A DNA stretch of 64,000 nucleotides from Psylliodes chrysocephalus (GCA_927349885.1 OV651814.1:62179153-62243152), one strand, 5' to 3'. Counted from the stretch's first letter, positions 10,779 through 22,615 are shown. The notes: generated from the sequence alone by a model not told the origin. Made by a program: numbers and translations.

Positions 10779-13003
10779 CCCAGGCAGCACACTTTGGTAT
10801 AAATTACGTATTTTTTTAGGTACTACCATACGTATGAATACGGTTGATGTACTACCAAATATATTCGTGAAAATGTCCGCCTTATAAACGTCGATTACTA
10901 AGAATTTATCCACCTATAATTAAACGTTTTTACTATACGTCTATATTAGATTTATAGTTTGTAGTATATTTATACGAATTTACTTTGGTATAAAATACGT
11001 TTTTTTATGTACTACAATATACGTATGGATACTGTTGATATGCTACCCAATATATACGTGAAAATGTCCGCCCTATAAACGTATATTTTTTATTTTTTAT
11101 ACGTCTAACATTACTACTTTATCTACCTTTAATTATCCTGTTTTACTATACGTCTATATTAGATATATTTGTATGATTTTTATTAATGTGTAAAATGCGT
11201 CTACCTGATATTGTTTTAAATGTATTTCAAACACAAATTAAATAAAGTGATCAAAACAAAATTTCTAAAAGAGGCCATGGAACAATGTTAACATTTCTTT
11301 TGGATTTTATGGATTTTATCCATAGCAGGTGTGTATACACCAGAAATAGACATTACTCGTGTTTCTATTTTGGTTGTAATTTGCCTAAATATTAAGAAAA
11401 TTTTTTTGATCACTTGTTATATGTACAGAACAATATTTAATTAAAAAAAAAGTAAACAATAAAATACTAAAAAATAAATAAATACAAAAAAATAAACATT
11501 AAAATACTAAATAACAAACTAAACGAAACTTTTCTTTAACTAACAAAAAATATATATGAAAATTAAAATCTTAGCTTAACACTTTGGATGTGTTGTGTTT
11601 TAGACGGGCCTTAGCTAACTTAAGCTAATCTTGCATGGCACACCTAATCGTTCGGTCGGTTAAGTCGCTTGGTTCACCCCCATTCCTATAACCAAAATAT
11701 AACTCAATTTCAGGTGAAATATTTTCTAAAAGCTCCGAAGTTAAATTTCTATTATTTTCTTGGAAATTATTATAAATAATAGAATCAGATGATATATTAA
11801 TGTCCGAAGCCTTATTAATGTTATCTTTATTGGGAATAAAAAAAATTGATTTGACTTTAAAGCATCTTAAACATTTTACGCCATTTTTCTACGTAGATGG
11901 CGCAGAGACAGGGTTATTTTAGACATTTTATTGAATAAAAAACAACTGACCAAAAAAAAAAGGAAAATAAATATGCTTGGAATAACTAGGTAACCTAAAA
12001 AATACGTATAAAAATAAAAGAAACAAAAGTAATTATGTTTTGAAGTTTCTATAAGCATTTAACACACTGTACGTACCTATAAAACAGTAGTTGTTGTAAA
12101 ATGCAACAATTATTAAAGGAGTAGCTAAATTAAAACATTAATAGAAACTTACCTATGCTTTTAATCAATATCGTAAAAGCCCAGGACGCCAAAGCAACAA
12201 AACGTGTACACAAATGAAAATGGACGAACCGATGAACCTGCTCCCACAAACCATTCCCTACACTGAACATGAACAATAATACTACACATACGCATGAGTA
12301 GAAATGAGAAAAGACCGTACCACTAGTACGTCATCCTCCATCCGCCATCTAAAAATAGTTCCATTTGTATGGGGAATTTGTTATAAATATTACAGGTAAT
12401 ATAATTAAAAAAAATATGGATGTAATGTAAATAAATATATCTATAAGCTTTTAATTTAAATAAACCTAAATATATACATATTATTTACTTCTGTCTACTA
12501 GTTCATCGTAAACTGGTATTATGCGTTTAATGTGACTTATATTTAAACGTAGAATAATATAGGTATATTAACTCGTATCGACAAACAAAAGCGTTTAATT
12601 TATCTGTTAAAAAACGTTAGGTATAAAAATGGTAGATGATAAACGTTTAAAAAATCAACCAAAATGAAATTGAAACGGGAATTATAAACGAAGAAAACAT
12701 ATTGTAATATAATGTAAATTTATACGAATTTAATTTAAATAAACCTAAACGTATATTTAGGCCCACTGTATATAAATAGTTCATCGCAAACTAAAAATAG
12801 TCGTATATTGTTAACTATATTTAAACGTAGAAAAATTTACAATTATATACCATAGGATGTATATAAAAAACGTATAATATATCGTTTAAAACACGGTATG
12901 TATAATAATCGTAAACTGTAAACGTATACGGAATCAATCAATACCAAAATTAAACGAGTATTACGTATAAAATACGTTAGTTATACTAATGTGTGCTGCC
13001 TGG
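10779..13003. mobile_element. Nested non-autonomous element with CCCAGGCAGCACAC termini
   Basis: The left end reads CCCAGGCAGCACACTTTGGT; the right end read inward is CCCAGGCAGCACACATTAGT, and similarity runs for about 32 bases. The dinucleotide CA flanks both sides and may be a 2-bp target duplication. The inside has no coding capacity. It is built of TACGTA, TATACGTTTAAA and TTTAAATAAACCTAAA words on both strands, and a unit of about 190 bp is tandemly duplicated (10,793-10,981 and 10,983-11,180). It interrupts the Sola-like transposon upstream of its gene. The superfamily is unknown. Confidence 0.75.
10793..11180. repeat. Diverged tandem duplication of about 190 bp
   Basis: Both units run from TTTGGTATAAA through ACGTGAAAATGTCCGCC to ACTATACGTCTATATTAGAT, with scattered substitutions and small indels. 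It is internal to the nested element. Confidence 0.8.
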
Positions 13004-13105
13004 GCAATTTTATTATGTCAGTCGTTGATGAATCTTCGTATAGTGCGGATGTTCGTATTTTTGTTGAGCACGTGCTTTGTTTATGTGGATTTTAACACCT
13101 TGCAA

Positions 13106-15758
13106 AATGTATGGAAATTGTAGGAGCGCCAAACTTGTCAACATGGCATTATGTCGTAAGTATGTTTTTATTACGTACCCATATTATAGAAAAATACATT
13201 GAAATTTTGATGTATTGTGTAAATAGGTGGCAAAACCAGATATGTACAACATATTGGAATTTGCCACCAATCAATTATTAGAATAAAAGGAGCATATCGG
13301 AATTCTATTCCGTAATATATGGTGGTTTTATGTTAAAGAGATGACGTGTTGTTTACGATGCCTAATATTGTAATTTGTATTTTTTCTTAGATAATGTTAC
13401 GGAAGAAGAACATATTGAAACTCCGAACATATTGACTACTTCCAAAATGTTTAAAGACATTGAAACACTGAGCGTGATTGCTAAAACGGATGTTTTTCAA
13501 GGTTAGTATTACCGCTTGATTTATTATCGCCTCTGTTTATGTAAAAATATTAACATCTGTAAGTTGTGCTTTTCTCTTCAGAACAACACCAGCATGAACA
13601 AGAAAACATAAGTGATAATATCAATAGAACTGTGGATCTCATTGAAGGATTAATTCCTGTTTCTAGAGAGACCACAGTGTCAGGTAAAATACTTTCGTAG
13701 TTTATCATATATTTCCGTAATGTCATGTCAATAAATAAGTAGATCATTTTACTTTTTTTTTTTCAGAAAACCTGACAGAAATCGACGTTCAAACCCAGTT
13801 GAGGGACACTGAAGGTACCCGCAATAAATCTGATTTCTCATCAGAGGACAAAGGACTACTTTCCATTGTCTGATGATATTCTTTCGGATGAAATTGAAGC
13901 TGAAAATGTGCAAGAAGATGACAGTAAAGCACAACAGAAAACAGATGAAGGAGAAACAGTAATTGCAGACAACATTCAAGCAGAAGGTAGCTCAGTACGA
14001 AAAAACAGACGAATGAATACACGAAGAGAACAGAAGCTGTTGCGTGACCATGGAAAAGAGGAAAAGAATAGAAAGGGCAAATGTATTCCAGAAAAACAAT
14101 TTGTTCCCACTGATAGCTGTTGTCGTAGAAAATGTTACGAAAAATTAAATGTAGAACAGCAAAGAGCATTTTTTGAACAATTCTATGAATGTTCTAAAAT
14201 GGAACAAATTCAAGTTTTGGCTGGAGGATTAACGATTTCAAACAAAAGTAGCGAAAAAAAGGGCCGCGAAAAAACAGGTATTGCGCATAATCGTCAAGTT
14301 ACTGTCCAGTATTCTTTTAAATTAAATGGCAGTATCGAAATAGTGTGTAAAAAAATGTTTCAATCAGTTTATGGTCTTACAAAGTTCAAATTGGATTACT
14401 TGGTGGAAAAATTAAAACAATCTCCGGTATCCGTTACGTCTCTCAAAGATCAAAGGGGCCTGCGTAAGCCAAAAAACAAGAAGATTAAAGAGAGAAAAGC
14501 TATGTTGGTACACATAGAGAAGTACCCCAAGTATAAAAGTCATTATACACGTAGAGATTCACAGAAAAAATATCTACCGAGCCATCTAAATATCAGAATG
14601 TTGTATAATGAATACAAAGCGTAACATCCAAATGTTGCCTCCTATGACTTATTTCGAGAGGTGTTTAAGTCAACGGGTTATTCTTTTAAACAGCCACAAG
14701 TCGATACATGCAAAAAATGTGATTCTTTCGTATTAAAAATCAAGCAAAGCACTGATCCATGTGAAAATAATCAGTTGACCATAAAACATAACCAGCACAA
14801 GGATATGGCAGACTTAGCATACAAGTTAAAAAGTGTAGATAAAAACCAGGCGAAAGAAGATCCAACAATAAGAGTTTTGGTATTTGATCTGCAGCAAGTT
14901 TTAGACATACCTTCACTAACAGCCAACGTTTCCTTTTATAAACGTCTCCTTTCTACATTCAATTTAACTATCCGTGACTGCACCACAGACGGGGGTACCA
15001 CTAGCTGCTACATGTGGCACGAAGCAATCGGAAAAAGAGGTTCTGAAGAGATTGCTTCCTGCGTTTTAAAAAAACTTGAATCTTTGCCCGAAAGTGTAAC
15101 TCATGTCGTTACATACTCAGATACATGTGGCGGGCAAAATAGAAACATTAATATGACCGCTATGTTTTCATATATTGTCAGCAAGAGCAGCCATGTTAAA
15201 TATGTGGATCAGAAGTTTCTGTTGCCGGGCCATACGCACCTTGATTGTGACGTAGATCATGCTCGCATTGAAAGGTCAAAGAAGACTGCTGAAATACCCA
15301 TAATGGTGCCTCGAGACTGGTTTCAATTCGTTCGAACTGTAAGAGGCAAAAAACCATTTCAGGTTCACGAGATGACTCAAGAGCATATACTTTCATTTTC
15401 AAAGCTTGTTCAGGAATATTTAGTTCGAAGAGCTATTGACACTGAGAGTAGGAAAGTGAACTGGCTTGAAATGAAATGGATCTGGTATGAGAAAACTTTT
15501 GGGCTAATCCAATTCAAAACTTCGCTTGATGAAGAAAACTTTCGAGTACTCGATTTTAGATGGCTAAAAAGGGGCAAATCGCCGATACCCCTATTGAAGA
15601 AATGTTATGATGGACCTTTGCCAATCAATCTCCTGAAGAAAAAGGACCTACTTAGTCTCCTTCCACTGATTCATTCTGAGTGTCACAGCTTTTATTTAAA
15701 TCTGGAAACAAGCACCCGAGTACCAGAGTTACTAGAAGATCAATCTAAAGAAGATTAA
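13106..15758 (+). pseudogene. Sola-like DDE transposase, spliced, one in-frame stop
   Basis: Possible exons: 13106-13154 (ATG, donor GTAAGT), 13391-13501 (donor GTTAGT), 13582-13683 (acceptor TCTTCAG, donor GTAAAA) and from 13767 (acceptor TTTTTTTTCAG) onward. A frame change is needed near 13,850. The main body is open from 13,866 to 15,758 except for one TAA at 14,622-14,624 followed by 12 in-frame codons. After the stop there is a Cys/His group (CKKCDSF near 14,709, then HNQHKD). An RNase H-like core follows: Asp in VLVFDLQQVL (near 14,887), Asp in VTYSDTCGGQNRN (near 15,121), Glu in DVDHARIE (near 15,271), with GHTHLD before it. The GGQNRN word marks a family common in insect genomes as 'uncharacterized' proteins; a DUF7869 label is recalled, not checked. 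It presumably cuts and pastes the element bounded by the TIRs. One nonsense change in more than 600 codons suggests recent activity. Confidence 0.75.
13229..13268. repeat. Internal copy of the subterminal word
   Basis: GGCAAAACCAGATATGTACA is followed, inverted, by ACATATTGGAATTTGCCACC. This is the same paired arrangement as the left cluster, to the right of the nested element, so it belonged to the left subterminal block before the insertion. Confidence 0.6.
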
Positions 15759-16270
15759 TGATGTTTGGTGTTTTAATTTTTTAAATAAAGAATTAAAATA
15801 TTTTTTATGACAAAGAATTAAAATATGTTTTTATTACAAAGAATTAAAATGTTTTTATGTCAAAATTGTTTTTCTCATAAGATAATATATCACGTGAAGG
15901 CTAATAAGTTTATAGGTATGTAGAATATACCATACACATACTTTCATTAACCAAAGGTTCACACAGAAAAGCAGAGAAAATTGGCGATATAATCGGTAAG
16001 ACTAAAACCATAAAGAAGGCAAACACCGATATGAAGTAATTGTAAACGATAAGTCATTTTTTTTAATAGAACTGAGGAAGGCAAAACACGGTATGTTAAA
16101 TTTATCTAAATATTTTCGTTATCCAGTGATATTTGGTATTGACCTGCCAAAAGGAAAGAAGTTAATTGTATAAAAACACTTAAATTTACTCACCGAGCCA
16201 ATCTATATGAAATCCAATTTTAGGCGATCTTGAGAACTTTAAAAAGCGTCTCCTGAAAAATTGTACATTT
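15759..16270. other. 3' region of the Sola-like element with right subterminal repeats
   Basis: Tandem AAAGAATTAAAATATGTTTTTATTAC-type units (15,787-15,855) follow the stop codon; AATAAA at 15,784 could be a polyadenylation signal. Copies of the terminal word appear near 16,018 (GGCAAACACCGATATGA) and 16,079 (GGCAAAACACGGTATGTTA). Confidence 0.55.
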
Positions 16271-16301
16271 TGACATATCGGGTTTTGCCTTAGTACCACA
16301 G
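16271..16301 (-). repeat. Right terminal inverted repeat of the Sola-like element
   Basis: Exact reverse complement of 10499-10529, followed by AGTT (16302-16305). Confidence 0.9.
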
Positions 16302-16792
16302 AGTTATAATAGCTTTATTCGCGGTATGAATCCTGAACCGAATTATTACTAACAGTAACGATTTCGCCGGCGCAGTAGTTAAAAAGCGTTCGCGGAACAA
16401 AAAGAATTGAACAATTGGTTCTATCCTGCGTTGGCGGTAAAATTATTATTGGTTTTGAACCTGAAACACAGAGTTATAATAGGGATTGTGCGCGTGGTAA
16501 AAATTCAGAATTGATAATGACTCGAGCATGCGCTCAAAGTATGAATTAGTAATTCTGAATCAGTTCAGGATTGTTACCGCGAACGAAGCTAAATATACCG
16601 ACAAATTTGGCCAGCCCGCGTTTCGAATACCGCAAAAGATAGGCGTCCCACACATACTTTGATTTTCTTTTACTATCGGAGAATGGTCGCACTGCGCAGC
16701 TTTCTGAGTGCCTTTTAAAAGGAGATAGAAAACTCCGCAATTTTGATCCCTTATTACGTGTTGCCTACATCTTGGCGCAATATATTTAATAG

Positions 16793-16908
16793 GTGTGTTT
16801 TAATCATCCGCTTCTGCTTCGGAATTGTCGGTTTTCTTGTTTTAATCTGACAGGTTAAAACGACTAAACCGACAATTCCGGAAGCAGAAGCGGATGATTA
16901 AAACGCAC
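16793..16908. repeat. 116-nt near-perfect hairpin
   Basis: Arms 16793-16845 and 16855-16908 are complementary except for a few mismatches and one bulged base; the spacer is only nine bases (TCTGACAGG). Arms start GTGTGTTTTAATCATCCGCT. This may be a foldback MITE; if transcribed it would give a long miRNA-like stem. Confidence 0.9.
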
Positions 16909-16958
16909 TTGATATTTTGCTTACTGCTGTCAGTGTCAGTGAATATTATTTTTGGAGT

Positions 16959-17174
16959 CACAGTTTATTGATAAAGAATCAGTTATTTAGTTGAAAGTTC
17001 CAAAATAACATCCACTCCAGGGAAACAAATTCAGGATACGCAGAATACTGCTGTTTTATTATAGGCGGTTGTCATATATTGTATTATCCGAGTTGCGCAG
17101 TGTATAAACTGGAACATTGAGATCAAAAGTGCCGACGCAGAGTGAGCGATCTGATTCTTTAACTATAAACTGTG
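16959..17174. mobile_element. Small MITE with 24-bp TIRs
   Basis: CACAGTTTATTGATAAAGAA at 16959-16982 is matched by CTGATTCTTTAACTATAAAC and TGTG at 17151-17174 on the other strand (21 of 24). No clear target duplication was seen, so the superfamily is undecided. Confidence 0.6.
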
Positions 17175-17453
17175 GCATAGGAATCAAAATGGCCGCGCCC
17201 TATGTTGGGCGTGTCAGACCTCTCTCTTGCACCGTATAGTAAAGAAAATCAAAGTATGTGGCGTCCCATAGAATAATTACACGTATAACTGTCTATACAT
17301 AAACAAAGACAGAGTTGCGTACAGAGGTATTCTATGAAATGGATGAGGTACCTCTCAACTTCGACCAAACGGAAAGCGGTAGAACAGCCTTAATCAAGCC
17401 ATATCTCCAGTTAGGTTCTGAACATCATCAAAATGTAATTGAGTACATAAAAA

Positions 17454-19669
17454 CCCAAGTAGCATTTTTCGTGGGCGGAACGTGGCTACCACGACTTTAG
17501 AAACTTTAAGGTTTATTGCCAAAGTTTCTGCCACGTAATAGACACGGTTATACCACGTGGCGGTAACCAAAATATGGAACACTTTCTTGGTGGCAACCAC
17601 GTTCCAGCCACGTTTCTGAAACTTATTTAATCACGTTTACGCCACGTGGCAAAAACGTGGCGAAAATGTGGCGATAACATGGCGAAAACATAGCGCCACA
17701 ATGGCCGACAATAAACGCTGAACTTTGCTTATTGCCCCTGTCTTTTGATTGATATTTGTAGCTCGGTCTCCGTCCTGCAAATTATTTCTCCTATTCTCCT
17801 TGCTTATTCTCTAACTTGACATAACTAGTAAACTAATAAGTAGGTATATACTGAATAATAATAATAATGTGTTACAAAAATATTGATTTAGGAATTCTGA
17901 TAGGCAAAAAGTTGGAACGATTGGAAGTGTACTGTCAAATATAGGTGCTGTAGCTCTAAATATGGGCACGCGCCATTGGAATACTTTAAATTTAATTAAA
18001 ATGTTAAAATCTGTAAATTTTTCAACTTTGAAATTATTTATTTAGATGCCTCAAACAGTATTTTTTATCAATCTTGGTTAATTAAAATCATTAATTATAT
18101 TTGAATTTTATTGCATTGAAGTTATACAAACGAAAAACAAATTAAATAGCACCTTTATATTTTCTCATAATGGCGATCTTAAAAATGGTTACAAATAGGT
18201 CTGTTTCAGGAAAAAACTTTAAAGTTGCAGAAACCAAAAAGATGCCACTTTGTAGTTACTTTCATCAAATAAGTGGCAGCTGGAACTAATACAAAATATT
18301 TTTCACAACTTCAAAGTGGCGGTTACGTGGCAGCCACCTAAGTTTGCCACCATAAAGTTAATCATTTACATTGTTGCCAGATTAGCCATTTCACCGCTTA
18401 TTTCAGAGTTTTTGAGTTGTTTAATAAAACCAATGTCAGGGAGGAAAATCAAATTTACCTTAAATTACAAATATGTCATCCATCAACCTAGATCAAGGTA
18501 ATGTAAATATAAAGAAATTTTAATTTTGAATAGCGTAAAACGGCTTAATCAAATATTAGGGTACAGTATATTTGGAATCGCCATAGTAAAAAATATATAG
18601 GGTTCACATTTTAATTCAGAAAGTTAATACTTGTTAGTTACCTGTCTGGTTACCGTTTGTTTATCTTAATAGTAATTTCTAGTAAAGCCTTATGTATTTA
18701 ACAATTTATTTTATCTCTGTTAATAAACGTTTTAAGTGCCGTTCTAAAAATAACTGAACACCTTGTACAAATATAGTGTACATTCAAGAAGATTATGGGA
18801 AAAATTTGTATACTATATCTTCTCTGGGAAATTGCGCTCTAATGATATCGCAACACTGTATTAGTTTTATTATTCGATATAACCTGTTTATGTCACAGAT
18901 CACTTAAATTTATGTATTTAATGTTTTATATTGTGTTTGCGTGCATACCTTAGATTTAGATGTGAGCTGCTTGTTGACTTTAGAGTAATAACGTTTAAGA
19001 GTTTTGGTACCATTAATTTGTTGTTTAAGTTGTCTATAAAAAGTTGTCTAATGTCGAAAAGTAATCTTTTTGCGAGCCTTCTTGTTGTTTCCCATTTTAC
19101 ACACAAATTCACTCTAGATAAGTCTAAAAAGAAAGTAATTTGCGGACATATCGACGATACTTTGGTAGTTTTTTTTTTATTGTAAAGGCGGACAATGTAG
19201 GAAGCAGGCCACTAATAGGCAGCGATTACTTCATTGTGAATTTTGAAGGTAATAGTAACTTTGAAGTGGCTTTTGTTCCACGCAATATGTGAAAATCACT
19301 TAAGAGCGTGGCAAAAACATGGAAAGAACTACTGCAGTTATATAATCAAGTGCCGCCACTTTAAAGATATATTTATGGTTCCCGAAACGTTACTAAAACT
19401 ATCAAACCCACTTTAAGATTACTACCACTTCTACGTGGTATTTAAGTGATATGATTTGGTGGCCGTAACTACTATTTTCCACATTCAAGTTTGTGCAACT
19501 TTAAATTGGTCCCGCTTAGTGACTATAACGTTTCAGAGACAACTAAATATTATAAAACTTTGAAGTGATGAAATACACGTGGCTACAATTGGGAAAATAT
19601 AAAATGAAGTTATTCTCACTATGTAGGGGTACATTTAGTGATTATAACGTCACTATAATGCTACTTGGG
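17454..19669. mobile_element. Non-autonomous element with CCCAAGTAGCATT termini and iterated ACGTGGC words
   Basis: Left end CCCAAGTAGCATTTTTCGTG; right end read inward CCCAAGTAGCATTATAGTGA. The dinucleotide AA flanks both ends. Inside, ACGTGGC/GCCACGT and close variants (GTGGCG, CATGGCG) occur at least a dozen times, concentrated at 17,470-17,700, 18,310-18,350 and 19,200-19,450. GTCACTATAA-type words appear near the right end. No protein similarity was found; open frames inside are short and lack family features. Confidence 0.7.
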
Positions 19670-20590
19670 AAGTATCTTACTTAAGGGGTTATACGCAGTT
19701 AGAAATTTCAAAAAATTGATTTTTTAATGCATTTTCGGAATGTCTATATAATTGAGTATTTTTTATGAAAATGTCAAATCAATTTGGCAAATATTCTTGG
19801 AGGTACACGCATATTTCTCTTTTATGTTTTAAAGAATATTTGTATTTATTTTGTTTAATAAAATTAATAATTTGTTTGTTATTTTCAGGTTTCTTCTTTT
19901 TCCTCTTTTTACTCTTCTTTCTCCATTTCTATAACTCCATATATTGTACCCGAGAATACCGATCAAGGAGAAGCGACAGCTTGGTGTTTTCAGTGTACCG
20001 TTTTGTAACGCGCATGTGCGAAACTAAGTTGTGTATCACTCAAAATTATGTTATCTGTCAAAGTCAGTCCAAGTTGTGTTTAGTACGTGAGCAATGTTAA
20101 GTGATATTTTTTGGTGTTTGTTTTGTGTAGTAATAAGATGAAGATTTTTACACACTTAGGTATTCCAATACAGATATAAAATGTGCCAAAAAAGTTATTA
20201 GGAAACTAAGAATTTTATCACATGCATAAATATTAAGTATAATGATTTAATCATTTTTGACATTTTATTTTTCATATGTAGGTATTGTATTTTGAGAAAT
20301 ATATGTTTTTCTTCTTATAAATAAATTTAATAAACAATGAACTGCAGATTTTGTTTATTTTATTTTTAAATTATATTTAAAAAAATATAATAAATTCGCG
20401 TGTTTCAATTAGGATTGGTCAAAGTGGGCGAAATCCCTTTATTATGGCTAAATTGTAAGTTATAATTATGTCAATATAAAGATGTTTTGCCCATTCATAT
20501 TTACATTTATTGAATAAAACATACTGGAGTTGATTTTGGAAATATTGGTGCATACTTAAATAAGTACTATTTCTAAAAATTCGTCTATGC
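19670..20590. other. No gene recognised
   Basis: AT-rich sequence. The only notable item is the left arm of a 30-bp perfect inverted repeat at 19950-19979. An open frame at 19,765-20,100 has no recognisable similarity and is Leu/Phe rich. Confidence 0.4.
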
Positions 20591-21056
20591 ACACATAGTC
20601 CAATGGACGTCCACTTTAGATCTATTTGAGTGGTTCCTTGGTCGAGCTCGTCTATCGATTGAAAGCGTAAAACGATAAAGGATGTGTCGTGAGTTCAATT
20701 CCTGCTCAGGTGAAGCAATTTTTAATAAAAAATAAATGGTGTATAGCGGTTTGCGAAAATAATAAACAAATTATTAATAATATAAAATAGTGTTTGGTGA
20801 GTTGCGGTTCTGTAAAAAAAATGGGGATGTGGTCTCAATGGAAATATAATCTTGGACGTTTTTTGAATGTCCAGTATTCGACGTCCAAATATATTCCAGA
20901 ATTGGACGTCCTCTGAATGGTCAAAAGTGTGCCATTTGTATACTTCATTGGACGTCCATTGGATGTCGGAAGTCCAGAAAACTCATTTTTGAACGTCTAG
21001 ACATCCAAAATTGTATATCGATTGGACGTCCAATGGATATATTTGTATTGTCTGGG
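20591..21056. mobile_element. Remnant of an element with iterated GGACGTCC and a CCCAGACAATACAA terminus
   Basis: The right end read inward is CCCAGACAATACAAATATAT (ending at about 21,056). The body repeats TTGGACGTCCAATGG and variants at 20,603, 20,880, 20,901, 20,945 and 21,019. The block at 20,628-20,740 looks like a SINE inserted into it. The left terminus was not found. Confidence 0.55.
20628..20740 (+). mobile_element. tRNA-derived SINE-like sequence
   Basis: TTGGTCGAGCTCGTC resembles a Pol III A box and, about 50 bases later, GAGTTCAATTCCTG resembles a B box (GGTTCRANNCC). An A/T-rich tail follows. A degraded tRNA gene is the alternative; a cloverleaf could not be drawn convincingly. 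Confidence 0.4.
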
Positions 21057-22404
21057 TGATAGCCAGGCCAGGTATTTAACTCTAAATACATAAACCTTAA
21101 ATGACATATCGTTTAACTTGGCGAGAAAATATTTGTTTCTGCAGAAATGAGTGATAAACTTGAAAGTCCTTTTAATATAATATAAATCTAGAAATTCTAA
21201 AAAAGTACTTTTTAAACCTAAAAGCTTTGAAAATATACGCACATTGCAAATTATTAGTTAAACCTCTTAAACTTAATGTCTTTTTAATTGTTAACTAATT
21301 TTTTTTTGGCACCCTTAATTTTATTTACCTTATTTTTACTTAAGGAAAAGGTAATTTAATTTAAATATGGGGCTTTTATTACATTTTTATTAATAAATAA
21401 ACCAAATATTAAACAAATTTTATAGATAAATTATAAAATAACAAACGTCTTTTACTTTTAATACAAATAATTAATTATTACATAATGAATTATATTTTAG
21501 TGCCGAAATTTCACCATTGCTATTAACCCTTACTACTTCAATGTAATTAAATCACATTGCAACATTTGCGCATGGACTATAACAATAATTTCAGATAATT
21601 TGCCAAACTATTTCGCTCAGTGTAAAAAATAAGCATGTTTTCTCAGCGTGCTAAGTTGTGTACCAATCAAAGTCATGCTGTGAAAAAGGTACATCCGATA
21701 TCAAAGGCACCGACAGCTACTGTCGCTTCTCCTTGATCGGTATTCTCGGATTGTACTATGTATACCTCTTTTCTTAATTATAATATTTATTTGGGCCTAT
21801 AAATGCAATTACAATATATCCTGTTGCTAATATAATAAAAACTATAAAAAAATATGAAAACCATTCGCATTATGTGACCACATTGCCTGCAAATTTTAAC
21901 GAGCATCTACTAAATTAAAAATACCGACGCGACGTTTTGCCTGATATAACTAGCATATTTTGACTTGGCTGTCCCTTTATAATGCCACGGTAATGTCATG
22001 ACATTTTTATGTACTCTGTGGAATAAATTTAATTATAAAACTGTTTGACTTTTGTGAATACGGTTACACAGCTCTTTTCATAGACCAACATGCTGATTAA
22101 TTTGTCTTTTTTTTTTCGCGCTCGCGGTTTCAAGTTCGTTGTGAGTTTTTGTCAGCGATTAATGTATGAACATTTTTTTCTGACGTTTGTTTTATATGAC
22201 GGACGTGTTGGTTCAACTTCAATTTTTTCATAATAAATACGTTTTGCGGTTTTGCCTGAGGATTCTTTTTAACTCCTGTTGAATGTTTTTTAGGCCTGGT
22301 GTTACAGGATAATATGTATGCGTTGATTAAAGGGCGGCGTTTGGCCATATCTCGAGAACTCTTTTGGGATTTTTTTTGCAAAATCGTTCAATAATATAAA
22401 TATA
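21057..22404. other. No gene recognised
   Basis: AT-rich DNA, containing only the right arm of the 30-bp inverted repeat (21720-21749). No open frame shows family features. Confidence 0.4.
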
Positions 22405-22615
22405 TGTACGGAGAGACGGCTCAATAGCCACTACCAAAGAACGTCATTCAGACATTGGTTAGCACGTTGCGCCCTCTCTCCATCTTCATAAAATGTCGTG
22501 AACATTTAATGTAATTAATGTTACCATTTGACTAACGTTACTTTATTAAATAATAAAAGTATTTAATTATTTTAATTAGTATCTTCTTCCAAGAAATATA
22601 AATTGTTATAAAACA
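22405..22615 (+). repeat. Possible 5' LTR of the gypsy element
   Basis: A stretch beginning TGTACGGAGAGACGG and ending ATAAAACA is followed directly by TGGCGCTGCTGTTG, which would be a primer-binding site. The gag reading frame starts about 70 bases further on. There is no second LTR because the element is truncated at its 3' end, so the boundaries are inference. Confidence 0.4.

Larger units (their letters stand above)
10499..16301 (+). mobile_element. Sola-like DNA transposon with TIRs, transposase and nested insertion
   Basis: The ends are inverted copies of each other: 10499-10529 begins CTGTGGTACTAAGGC and 16271-16301 is its exact reverse complement (31 of 31 bases). The element is bracketed by AGTT on both sides. 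It carries one spliced gene for a DDE-type transposase (about 13,106-15,758). Near both ends are further divergent copies of a GGCAAAACCCGATATGT-like word. A 2.2-kb unrelated element sits at 10,779-13,003, so the original length was about 3.6 kb. The 4-bp duplication favours the Sola superfamily; that name rests on the duplication and on recalled similarity, not on a search. Confidence 0.75.
16302..17300. other. Cluster of small inverted-repeat elements
   Basis: CACAGAGTTATAATAG occurs at 16,298 and 16,466. The part from 16,306 (ATTCGCGGTATGAATCCTGAAC) is mirrored, inverted, at about 16,565-16,605 (GTTCAGGATTGTTACCGCGAACG). ACATACTTTGATTTTCTTT at 16,652 is mirrored at 17,236-17,259. These overlapping pairs look like several MITEs inserted into or next to each other. 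No coding region is present. Confidence 0.6.
19950..21749. repeat. Perfect 30-bp inverted repeat pair, 1.8 kb apart
   Basis: CCGAGAATACCGATCAAGGA... at 19950-19979 is the exact reverse complement of 21720-21749. Outside the arms, TATTGTAC and GTACTATG continue the symmetry. The pair may be the TIRs of a transposon about 1.8 kb long, or subterminal repeats of one. Nothing inside codes for a transposase. Confidence 0.7.

Noticed and set aside
15196..15402. Minus-strand open frame opposite the Sola-like transposase
   Set aside because: Shadow of the plus-strand coding sequence; no family features.
20628..20740. Functional tRNA gene
   Set aside because: A- and B-box-like words are present but acceptor and anticodon stems do not pair well.
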